From assembly GCF_051622035.1 (NCBI RefSeq), contig NC_135365.1, positions 1,974,501-2,038,500 of the forward strand: 64,000 bases of DNA, given 5' to 3'. Under the pieces are notes generated by a model. The model made no database searches and was not told where the DNA came from. It was given only the letters and a program-made list of their open reading frames with translations. Origin of the DNA: Arctopsyche grandis. Its lineage: Eukaryota > Arthropoda > Insecta > Trichoptera > Hydropsychidae. The translations under genes and the position numbers were made by a program. Below are positions 1-8,098 of the stretch, piece by piece. Within the stretch, counting starts at the first letter, position 1; every line of letters begins with the position of its first letter.

Positions 1-520
1 TTGAATTATCTGTTTCATCGTGTCCCCTCATTGGCATTTCAAATTTACCGCAAAATTTAACGCAATCAATAATTTTAAATAAAACATCCCGATTTTTTTT
101 TGACGTTTTCGTTATGCTTATCTATTTCCCGCCGACAAGCTTCCCAAAATCGTGAGATTACACACATTTTTTAAGTGTTCGACACTTCCCTCGTGTTTTT
201 AAATTTATCGTTTAAATGTTTTAAGTCAATAACTCCTGTTTCGTCCAAGATGCTTCGCCTGGCGACTCGCCTCCAAACAAAAGACACGGATAACAAAATA
301 ACGCGTTTTTTTCTGTACATCTCGTTAACCAATTGTATTTTTTATAAATGTCTGGTTTAAATTTTCGCGAGTAACTAAAAGATCTACTAGTTGCAGGCTG
401 TGAAATAATTAAATTGGGCGTGAGGCAGCCTAATGCTTTTATAGCGACTTTTTCGGTAAGTTCTAGTCGCGAAAAGTGCAAATTTTGTAAATATTTTACT
501 GAATTCTTTTGTTCTTCCAT
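1..520 (-). pseudogene. hAT/ZMYM1-like transposase N-terminal fragment, frameshifted
   Basis: Read on the minus strand from an ATG at 520, the translation has a TTF-type zinc-finger signature: a KYNWL segment followed by ALFCYPCLLFGG, typical of the N-terminal domain of hAT transposases and ZMYM1-like domesticated relatives. The frame stops near 221. It resumes in other frames with DLKHLNDKFKKHEGSVEHL (about 150-235), then FWEACRREIDKHNENV (about 85-140), then a segment ending in FEMPMRGHDETDNS at the window edge, all in the order expected for this family. At least three frameshifts separate the pieces, so this is a decayed transposon and not an expressed gene. The catalytic RNase-H-like domain and C-terminal dimerisation region would lie beyond base 1 and are not visible. 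Confidence 0.8.
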
Positions 521-974
521 TTTTAAAAGAAAAAAAATCTTAATATATTTAAATAAAAATTACGAGAAAAAGTTAAACAGATTTGAAAAAAGTTTGCTGT
601 TATCAAAATGAAAACGACTCACCGAAGATTTGATGAGGGCTCGTACGCAACCAATTAAGAGTAACGAAAACGAATTAAGCTGTGATCGTGCGATTCAACT
701 AATCAAATGTAAGATCAAGCGCGCGAAATCTTAAACAAACTGACAGATGAATGTCGTTTAACAGGCGAAGGCTGCCGACTGTCCAGCCCAAAACGGAAGA
801 GTGAGTGAAAGAGAAAGAGCTATATGCAGTTGCAAATAGCTCTTTCTCTTTCTCGTTCCGAAACTCCGGGCTGGGCAGCGTTCAGCTCGGCGCTGTAACA
901 CTTTACAGCCAGTACAGCAACATTTTAATTCATCTGTCACCATACAAGTTAGTGAGGTCTTCGAAACGGTCAAC
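521..974. other. intergenic, no gene seen
   Basis: AT-rich sequence with two neighbouring copies of a 'ctctttct' type pyrimidine motif near 820-860. Short open frames on both strands show no recognisable domain. I see no supported gene here. Confidence 0.5.
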
Positions 975-1022
975 ATTACTTACAATATCACCCTTTTGGA
1001 CATGGGTGATATTGTAAGTAAT
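975..1022. repeat. perfect 19-bp inverted repeat within a longer imperfect palindrome
   Basis: Left arm 975-993 and right arm 1004-1022 are exact reverse complements (core ACTTACAATATCACCC), separated by a 10-base loop. Outside the perfect arms, CTTCGA at about 959-966 and TCGAAG at about 1033-1038 continue an imperfect match, so the palindrome reaches at least 40 nt per arm. It could fold as an RNA hairpin or a cruciform. No MITE-like target duplication was found. Confidence 0.75.
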
Positions 1023-1204
1023 ATTTACTCTGTCGAAGGCCCCAATAGTTAAGTCCATCCAACTAATAAAAAAAATATCATTAATAAATAAAATATTAAA
1101 TGTATTATTAAATATATATCTTAGAATTTTATAGGAGGGGCTGCAGCCCGGCAGCCCATTAGGACGAGCCGCCACTGGAAGTAACCAGGCGTCGAAGATG
1201 CTCT

Positions 1205-1355
1205 GAGCGACCTGTCCTTTATAAGGAGGTACTTAGACGATATCAAGACATTCTGGAGGGAGCTCTGCCAGTGTGTGTATCTCCTTAATCACCAATAAAT
1301 GCTGAGAAACGACTTTGGTTTTTTACTTGGATCCTCCACCCACCTCTTCGCAACA
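1205..1355 (+). mobile_element. LTR fragment (R/U5 end), same family as 12436-12814
   Basis: This stretch carries CCTTTATAAGG (core promoter-like), an ATTCTGGAGGGAGC block, an AATAAATGCTG polyadenylation-signal block and a terminal CGCAACA. The same blocks occur in the same order in the solo LTR at 12436-12814. The 5' half of the LTR is not recognisable here, so it is a truncated or diverged copy. Confidence 0.65.
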
Positions 1356-1641
1356 ATATTATACCAACAAACCAAATCTCTTAATAGATTTTTTAAAATT
1401 ATTTTACTATTAATTTTATTGATAAAAACATAAATAAAAAAAATTATTAAAAGAAATAGTTAAAATTTATATACTCTTTATTTTAATATAATACACCCCC
1501 TTAGAACGTCATTCCTTACTGGTCAAAAATTTTGCCCCCCCCCCCTGGGAAAAGCTGAAGTGACGCCCCTGCTTGCATTTATAAAAAGTTTGATCATGTT
1601 TTATTTATACATATGTATATCGTGGAGATATCTTATAAACT

Positions 1642-1800
1642 ATGGAGGATGAACGAATGAGACGACTGGCATGTTAATGCACGTGTTTATTATATGACAG
1701 CTGAAGACAGTGAGTAGTAGCTCTCCGAACCCAGCCGGGTTGGTCCCCACTCGCAGGAAGGCAACCAAACTCGACCATGTCGTATAAGCGAGCCGCCACA
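1642..1800 (-). repeat. 3' LTR of the TRIM-like element
   Basis: 159-bp terminal repeat, near-identical to 2570-2729. It ends on the plus strand at GAGCCGCCACA and is preceded by the AAACT target duplication. Confidence 0.88.
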
Positions 1801-1815
1801 TCACTCCCCCCCCAG
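1801..1815 (-). other. polypurine tract (PPT) of the TRIM-like element
   Basis: On the minus strand this reads CTGGGGGGGGAGTGA and abuts the 3' LTR, the expected position for the plus-strand primer of LTR retrotransposons. Confidence 0.75.
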
Positions 1816-2547
1816 CATCAGCGATACCAAAATTACAAAGAAACAAATTTTACAAAAGAAAAAAAATTATTGTTACACAAAGAGAAAAAATTATTACGTG
1901 GGGAGAAAAAAAAATGTTGACGTGGGTCATCCGCTGTGTACATAGGTGTACCGCCCTGAATGGTCGGTAGATTCGAGGGCGGTGACGTCGCGAGCAGGAC
2001 GGTGGGTGGTCCGATGGTCGCGCCGATGCGATGCGATGCTGCGGCGGCGCCGCTCTTCCGAGGCTGATGTCGGTTGGTGGGGCGGCGGGGGCGGCAGGGG
2101 CATCGATGTGGTTGATGATACTCCGAGCTGGACTGTGAGTCGTTGTGGCTCGTGGAGGTGTTGTAGCGCTACCGCCCGTCTCGGCGTGACGACGCTCGTG
2201 GGGACGGACGGGGCCTTGATGATGATGGTGATGATGGTGCTGAGGTGGTGTATGTCTTGTGGTGCTGGATGACCGTTCTATGTGTAGTGGATCGCGCATG
2301 ACTCCACATCCAGCTGTCAAGATCGTCGTCTCATTCGCTCCCCCCATTTTTGTAAGCACCTGTCATCGACGTTGTGGCTGGACGTCGGTAGGTAGGTAGG
2401 TAGGTAGGTAGCCGTGTCTGCTCGTTTATTGTCACCCGCGGGCCGCGACGCGTGTTGATGGCGATGGGGGCGCGGCGGGTAGCTTCTCCCGCCTGGCTCG
2501 GCGAGGCAGGGATGAGCGGCATGTTGAAATTGATCGAGGCTGCGTGG

Positions 2548-2567
2548 CTCGATGTCGGGGGTCACCA
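2548..2567 (-). other. primer-binding site (PBS) candidate of the TRIM-like element
   Basis: On the minus strand TGGTGACCCCCGACATCGAG starts two bases inside the 5' LTR. A leading TGG (complement of tRNA CCA-3') fits a tRNA-primed site. I cannot name the tRNA from memory. Confidence 0.65.
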
Positions 2568-2569
2568 GT

Positions 2570-2729
2570 ATGGCGATGAACGAATGAGACGACTGGCATG
2601 TTAATGCACGTGTTTATTATATGACAGCTGAAGACAGAGTGAGTAGTAGCTCTCCGAACCCAGCCGGGTTGGTCCCCACTCGCAGGAAGGCAACCAAACT
2701 CGACCATGTCGTATAAGCGAGCCGCCACA
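2570..2729 (-). repeat. 5' LTR of the TRIM-like element
   Basis: 160-bp repeat paired with 1642-1800. The outer flank carries the second AAACT duplication at 2730-2734. Confidence 0.88.
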
Positions 2730-2765
2730 AAACTTTTTCGCTGAATGTAAGGCGTTATAGGGGTA

Positions 2766-2900
2766 GAACGAATGAGACGACTGGTTGTTGATGCACGTAT
2801 GTTTATTATGACAGCCGAGGAAGAAGTGCTGGTAGCAACTTTTGAACGTGGCCGAGTTGGTCCCAATTCACAGGAAGGTAACCAAAACTCGACCATGTCA
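2766..2900 (-). mobile_element. diverged solo LTR of the TRIM family
   Basis: Shares GAACGAATGAGACGACTGG, the TTTATTATGACAGC block, GTTGGTCCC and CTCGACCATGTC with the TRIM LTRs, with many substitutions. It ends at the A/T-rich tail of the neighbouring SINE and has lost the GAGCCGCCACA end. Confidence 0.7.
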
Positions 2901-2930
2901 TATTTATTTATTTATTTTTTACATATGTAT

Positions 2931-3340
2931 ATACCAGGAAGGCCTTACAGGTAACCCCAATGGGCCTTCCTGGCCAATTACAAACATTGCAGCATTTTTT
3001 TATTATACAAGTCGCTGAATTACGAGACACTGAAAAACTCGCAAATTAACGAGACAACTATGAATTGTACATTAATCAATCTCAAATAGTAGTGACATAG
3101 TAGGTAGTAAGGATTTTAGCCAATTTTTAATCGGGAACCGTTTCAACAATGAAATCAGAGAAAATTGGAAAACTCTGATAGGAAACGATCGACTTGGAGT
3201 CACAAATATCCAGGTCTGACCAGCAGCACTGCAGATATACTCTCACAAAAAATTCTTTTCAATCGAGGTCAGCTCATGGGATCGAACCCGGCGCCTCTCG
3301 ATGCTAAGCAGAAGCTTAACGACCGAGCCGCCACAGCGTC
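2931..3340 (-). mobile_element. tRNA-derived SINE, hairpin tail version 1
   Basis: On the minus strand the head at about 3270-3335 has a box A-like GGCTCGGTCG and a box B GGGTTCGATCCC (RNA polymerase III promoter elements). The body has ATCGTTTCCTATCAGAG and a GAAACGGTTCCC motif, shared by all SINEs in this window. The 3' end has a hairpin with stem CCAGGAAGG/CCTTCCTGG and an A/T-rich tail. The adjacent sequence on the head side (TTTTTTAAGT, then 3895-4212 once insertions are removed) matches the flank of the SINE at 17982, so the two loci derive from one longer duplicated segment. Confidence 0.85.
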
Positions 3341-3350
3341 TTTTTTAAGT

Positions 3351-3894
3351 TGTAGGAATATAGCATGACTTGTGCTATTACGAATCGAAACCAGTGATCT
3401 CATCATCGATCCTGTACAAGCATGCATAACTCAAGGGCAACGTCCCCTTTGACCATTCCAGAAGAAAGAGTTCATCGCTCGATCGTAAAACGAACGAAAC
3501 CCAACAGTGATGTCATCAGGCAACCGCAACACATGTCCTGAAAAGTCATTTACACGTGGCACCCGACCGCATTCTCAAACGAACGACGTCCTATCGCTGA
3601 CCCCATATCTATAAAACACGCACCCCGAAAACAGGTCAACACGTGTCCTGGAAACGAAGACAAAGCATCTGCACGCGGCATGCTTCAAGCCAGAACGTAT
3701 ATAAAGCGACGCACCAGCTCCCAACACCAGAGTGAACCTCTGGAGTTCAACCAGCTCACTTCTCCGAAGCTCAACCTCTTCGTACATACAATAACCATTG
3801 TAACAATTAAACAAAAATAAACGATCCTCTTACAAACACAACCGGTGTTTTTTTAGACCGGGACACGGTCAACACATCTGTCCCGCGTACTAAA
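3351..3894 (+). mobile_element. solo LTR inserted in a repeat segment
   Basis: Comparison with 18400-18430, where TTTTTTAAGT runs straight into AATTAATATATT, shows that about 544 bp were inserted here with duplication of AAGT (3347-3350 and 3895-3898). The insert starts TGTAGGAATA and carries TATATAAA at 3698-3705 and AATAAA at 3816-3821, the U3-R-U5 layout of an LTR. A 4-bp duplication is common for Ty3/gypsy elements. No internal region remains, consistent with LTR-LTR recombination. Confidence 0.75.
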
Positions 3895-3910
3895 AAGTAA
3901 TTAATATATT

Positions 3911-4069
3911 ATGGGGGATGAACGAATGAGAAGACTGGCATGTTAATGCACGTGTTTTATTTATGACAGCTGAAGGCAGAGTGAGTAGCTAACTTCGAAC
4001 AAAATCGAGTTGGTCCCCACTCGCAGGAAGGTGACCAAACTTGACCATGTCGTATAGCGAGCCGCCACA
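3911..4069 (-). mobile_element. solo LTR of the TRIM family with target duplication
   Basis: 159 bp matching the LTRs of the TRIM-like element, flanked by ATATT on both sides (3906-3910 and 4070-4074). The empty site is seen at about 18424-18432, where the flanks are continuous. Confidence 0.85.
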
Positions 4070-4212
4070 ATATTTATTACGGTAAATGGATTACTACGCA
4101 CATTGTGATCGCGCAAACGACAATCTTTGCCACAAAAATCAAGAAAAAACTAAATAAAATCAAGACAGGGCAGTCAAGCAAGAATCCAAACCATGGAAAA
4201 ACAATAATTCTA
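4070..4212. repeat. repeat segment shared with 18424-18566
   Basis: From TATTTATTACGGTAAATGG through CAAACCATGGAAA the sequence closely matches the 18.4 kb locus and then diverges after TCTAGACT. With the SINE, it defines a duplicated unit of about 600 bp. Confidence 0.75.
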
Positions 4213-4555
4213 GACTTTTTTTCTCAGGGATGACTTATTTTACTTATTTTCGAAAAAATATTTTTCTAAGTGATAATAAATAATAAGAAAAAGCATGCGC
4301 CGGAGGCAAAAAAATGACAGTTCATTTTTACATACCTCCTTTGCATTTCACATGGCTTTCGTGTTATTATTACTTTCGATATTTTTAAATTGAACAATGG
4401 TAAATTATATTGGGCAATATTAAATTACATATATACATACATATATCCGACTCCTGTCAGACATTAAAATAACATTGTGTGTATAGAAATTTGGGTTCCT
4501 CGTCTGCTATGCAGTAACCACGCCACTGCGTTAATTAGAATCATATACAGAGACT
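4213..4555 (+). promoter_or_regulatory. upstream region of ZAD zinc-finger gene A
   Basis: No other gene is visible. This gap must contain the 5' UTR and probably the promoter of the zinc-finger gene starting at 4556. Just before the ATG, the CAGAGAC stretch is shared with the paralogue at 8099. No clear TATA box or initiator can be assigned. Confidence 0.35.
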
Positions 4556-6506
4556 ATGGAGTGTAGGCTTTGTCTTGGATCGGCTCCGGCCGAGTCTTCC
4601 ATCTCGATCTTCGATGATTCTCACCCGGAGTATTTGGTGCAACGCATTTGGACCTGCTGTCAATTACAGGTCGGTTGCTGGTTACAGGTTACAATATTAT
4701 GGACCCAATTGGTTAACTCTGATTCCCACCTTTTCTCATCTCCAGGTTAAGAGAGACGATGGCCTGCCAGACACGGTGTGTCTTTCGTGTAAGACTAATC
4801 TGGAATTGTTAACCACCTTTCGAATGGCTTGTCTTCAAAGTAAAGAAACGTCTAAATTGAGGTTGAATGAGTGTTTGAAGATCAAGACTGAAGAAGTTAT
4901 GTTGGAAGATGTAATATGGAGCAATGAATCGGTCGTAAATTCGTTACCAGACGTTTGTAATTCTTCTACCAAAGACGAGGTCGATGAACGTGGATCGAAT
5001 ATCTTCGGGAGAAACGACTCTAAGCAAATTAATCAATCAATTGAAAATGTAAATTCATCGGTAGAGTGATTCATTACACAGAAAGCTTAAATGTATTAAA
5101 CATTGTATAACGTTTCTTTTATTTTCCAGATGTATATAGGAAAAGCTGCTTCGTGTGATAATGGAAAAGAATTTATTGCCGATATCGAAATTCCATCAAA
5201 AGAGCCTTCATTACTGAAAACTCACCAAAGAAACCGTTCATCATTGAATTGTGAAATTTGTTCAAAGACATTTCCTAGTAAATCTAAACTCGTTGTACAT
5301 AAAAGATCACACATTGGAGAAAAGCCGTTCAAATGTGACATTTGTTTTAAACCATTTGCTATAAAATCTAGCCTTCTGAAACATTTAAAATGTCACATTG
5401 TTGGAGAGCCCTATCAATGTGATATTTGTTTAAAATCGTTTACTCAAATATCTGGCCTCAAGTTACACAAAAAATTGCATACTGCGGTAAAAATACGCAA
5501 ATGTGACATTTGTTTGAAACCGTTTCGCCGGAAGAATCATCTTATTCGCCATTTGAGATCTCATTCGGGGGAAAAGCCTTACAAGTGTGATATTTGTTTA
5601 AAATCGTTTTCCGAACAATATAGACTGGTGTCGCATAAAAAGTTGCATACTGGGATAAAACCACACAAATGTGACATTTGTTTAAAATCATTTGCTCGAA
5701 AATTTACCCTTGAATTACACAAAAAGCTGCACACTGGGATAAATCCACACAAGTGCGATATTTGTTTAAAATCGTTTATTATTAAATCGTACCTCGTTAG
5801 TCATTTGAAATCTCACAACAGCGAAAGACCGTACAAATGTGATGTTTGTTTAAAATCATTCGTTTACCAATCTTATCTCAATCGACATGTAAAGTTGCAC
5901 ACTGAGATTAAACCGCACAAATGTGACGTATGTTTGAAGTTATTTAGTCGAAGATCTCATCTTGTGTTCCATTTGAGATCTCACACAGGAGAGAAGCCTT
6001 TCAACTGTGAAATTTGTTTCAAATCGTTTATTCGAAAATCTACGCTTGAGTCACATAAAAAATTGCATACTGACATAAAACCACACAAATGTGAGATTTG
6101 TTCGAAGTCGTTTGTTATAAAACCTTACCTCGTAAGTCATTTGAGATCTCACACGGGGGAAAGGCCGTACAAATGTGATGTTTGCTTAGTATCATTCTTC
6201 CGAAAGTCTGACCTTATGAAACATTTAAGATCTCATTCTAAGAAAAAGCCTTACGAATGTGAAATTTGTTTAAAATCATTTTCTCGAAAATATCGTCTTG
6301 AGTTACATAAAAAATTGCACACTGGGGTAAAACCACACAAATGTAATATTTGTTTAAAATCTTTTATTATAAAATCATACCTTATCGGTCATTTGAGAAC
6401 TCATATGGGAGAAAGGCCGTATAAATGTGATATTTGTTTAACAGCATTCATTCGAAAATCTGATCTTGTGAAACATATAAGATCTCATTCTAAGAAAGTT
6501 GTTTAA
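4556..6506 (+). CDS. ZAD C2H2 zinc-finger protein A, 15 fingers
   Basis: Predicted nuclear DNA-binding protein of the insect ZAD family. Coding exons are 4556-4669, 4746-5060 and 5130-6506, joined by GT-AG introns of 76 and 69 bp, all phase 0, giving about 601 residues. Exons 1-2 encode a ZAD dimerisation domain, with cysteine pairs MECRLCL near residue 3 and CLSC near residue 51. An acidic linker runs to about residue 143, followed by 15 tandem C2H2 fingers (about 184-598). Most fingers have the core CDICLKSF; TGEKPYK-type and TGIKPHK-type linkers largely alternate. The start is the ATG that preserves MECRLCL, also used by paralogue B. The stop codon TAA (6504-6506) is part of the TTAA flanking a piggyBac-like MITE, so the C terminus may have been set by that insertion. 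If intron 2 is retained, a ZAD-only protein ends at 5069. Target DNA is unknown. Confidence 0.9.
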
Positions 6507-7012
6507 CCGTTTGCCCAGCCGTCTTATATGGAAGCTTTGCGCGACAAGTCTGTAGCGCGGCTGTCTTCCATAGAATTTCTGAAATTTGCACGGGATTTTG
6601 AGCCTTTTATGCGCCTATTTCAACTGTTTTAAGGTTCAAAATTGGTTGAATATATTACTGAGAGTTGAATGCCATCTATTCGATTTGCTAAAATGAATAT
6701 ATACCAATCAAAATTAGTTTTTTGTGGAACCATACTGAAACCTCGTTTATGTGACTTCACGTCTGTTGAACAATGGCGACGATACGTCTCAATTGTATGA
6801 AGAATGATTATTTGACAATTAGCCAAAACTACGAGATATATAATGTATTGTATTGTTTAAAATAATACTTTATGTGTTAATTAACATATCTGGTTACTTG
6901 AGTAAATATTAAAATCTGTATTTAAGGTCGAAAACTCGATTGCCAAATTCGCGAAAAAGGTGCCGCGTACAGGGCTTGTTCGCTATATTTATTGCCGCGG
7001 GCAAAGGGTTAA
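6503..7012. mobile_element. piggyBac-like MITE with TTAA ends
   Basis: The 510-bp unit begins TTAACCGTTTGCCCAGCCG and ends GCCGCGGGCAAAGGGTTAA. The ends are imperfect inverted repeats (TTAACCsTTTGCCC), each carrying the TTAA that piggyBac transposases duplicate. A subterminal hairpin-like pair (CGTCTTATATGGAAG and CTGTCTTCCATAG) lies near the left end. There is no transposase frame. The left TTAA overlaps the stop codon of zinc-finger gene A. Confidence 0.8.
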
Positions 7013-7442
7013 GTTAAAAGAACATAAAAAATGCACCTAGGCTTAGTGTGCTGCCCCCTAGAGTTGAATTTTAATAAACACATACCATATGTCTTCACAG
7101 GTTACCTCATTATGACACTGTGGCCAAATAATACATAAAAACACATTTTATAATAAACATGCATACAAATAAAATAAACAAAAACACATTTTATTTTATT
7201 TAACAAACATGCTGCCCAAAAATATTTTTTTAATTAATTTCCACTAATTTGTTTCTAATTATAATGTTTTATAGTTGTCATGAAGTTTTCGATAAGCTTA
7301 ATGAGAAAATAAACACTGGAAATCAATATTTAAAGTTTATTTGAAATAAGTTAAATTGTATGGAAATAAATTATTTCCATACAATACATACAAAATAGAA
7401 AACTTACTTCTAAATTATTTCAAATGTCTATTTTCAAAGCAT
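7013..7442. other. intergenic, no gene seen
   Basis: AT-rich spacer between the MITE and a SINE. A short palindrome AAATTATTTCCATAC / GTATGGAAATAA lies near 7360-7385. No coding signal. Confidence 0.5.
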
Positions 7443-7840
7443 TATGGCTCGGTTTAGCACCGAGAGATTACTGGGTTCGATCCCGTGATAATCTTTAATA
7501 CTGCTGTTTAGACTTGGTTATTTGTCGATCGTTTCTTATCAGAGTTTGCCTATTTATCTGATTTTCATTGTTGAAACGGTTCCTCAATGTGACAAAAATT
7601 ATCCTACCCGCTGTCACAACTATCTGAATTTGATTTATGTACAATATATAAAAATTTATGTACAAGTCTGAATCCATAAATGTCACAATGGATTAATCAA
7701 CCAATTGTTAATTTCGTGTTTAATTGTTAATTTCGTGATTAATGTAAAAAAAATGCTACAATGTTTGTAATTAATTGTGTATATAATTGGCCTTCCTGGT
7801 ATATATCTATATAAAAATAAAAATAAATATATATAACCTG
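7443..7840 (+). mobile_element. tRNA-derived SINE, plus strand
   Basis: Head with GGCTCGGTTTAGC (box A-like) and GGGTTCGATCCC (box B), body with TCGATCGTTTCTTATCAGAG and GAAACGGTTCC, and a 3' end with GGCCTTCCTGGTATA followed by an A/T-rich tail. The left half of the 3' hairpin is decayed. Confidence 0.75.
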
Positions 7841-8098
7841 TTTAACCGTTTTGCTTCATTAGAACACACACAAATATTATTCTGGACTGAATCACTTTGA
7901 ATTAATATTAATATAATATAAAGTGAGATTTATATTATTAAACCCCACTGTAATCAAACGAGTGCCATCTTTTGGAAATATTACAATGAAAGTTAGTATC
8001 AAATTTATACAATAGATGTCACTAAAAAAATAACAAGACAAAGCTCAGTCGTTCAATTGGAATGAATCCATCGCTGATCAGGATTAAATGCAGAGACG
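7841..8098 (+). promoter_or_regulatory. upstream region of ZAD zinc-finger gene B
   Basis: Holds the presumed promoter and 5' UTR of the gene starting at 8099. AT-rich; no TATA box stands out. The ATG context (AGAGACGATGG) is nearly the same as in copy A. Confidence 0.35.

Larger units (their letters stand above)
1642..2729 (-). mobile_element. complete TRIM-like non-autonomous LTR retrotransposon
   Basis: Two nearly identical direct repeats (1642-1800 and 2570-2729) flank a 769-bp GC-rich interior, and the unit is bounded by a perfect 5-bp duplication AAACT (1637-1641 and 2730-2734). On the minus strand the LTR begins TGTGGCGGCTCGC, contains AATAAA and ends in CAT. Two bases inside the 5' LTR lies a primer-binding-site candidate, TGGTGACCCCCGACATCGAG. 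A polypurine tract with eight G lies directly against the 3' LTR. The interior has only low-complexity Pro/His/Arg-rich frames (for example 1850-2359 minus) and no gag, protease, integrase or reverse transcriptase, so mobilisation must have come from another element. The LTRs differ mainly by a 2-bp indel and near one end, indicating a recent insertion. Solo LTRs of the family are at 3911-4069 and (diverged) 2766-2900; an interior fragment is at 44857-44960. Confidence 0.9.

Noticed and set aside
1850..2565. His/Pro-rich minus frames as a host gene
   Set aside because: They lie inside the TRIM-like element between its LTRs; there is no conserved domain and the flanking TSD marks the whole unit as an insertion.
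3270..3335. Minus-strand tRNA-like gene
   Set aside because: Same reason: it is the head of a SINE repeated at 17982-18400.
5061..5102. Gene A read as two separate genes (ZAD-only and finger-only)
   Set aside because: The GT-AG intron with conserved position and phase in paralogue B supports a single spliced gene.
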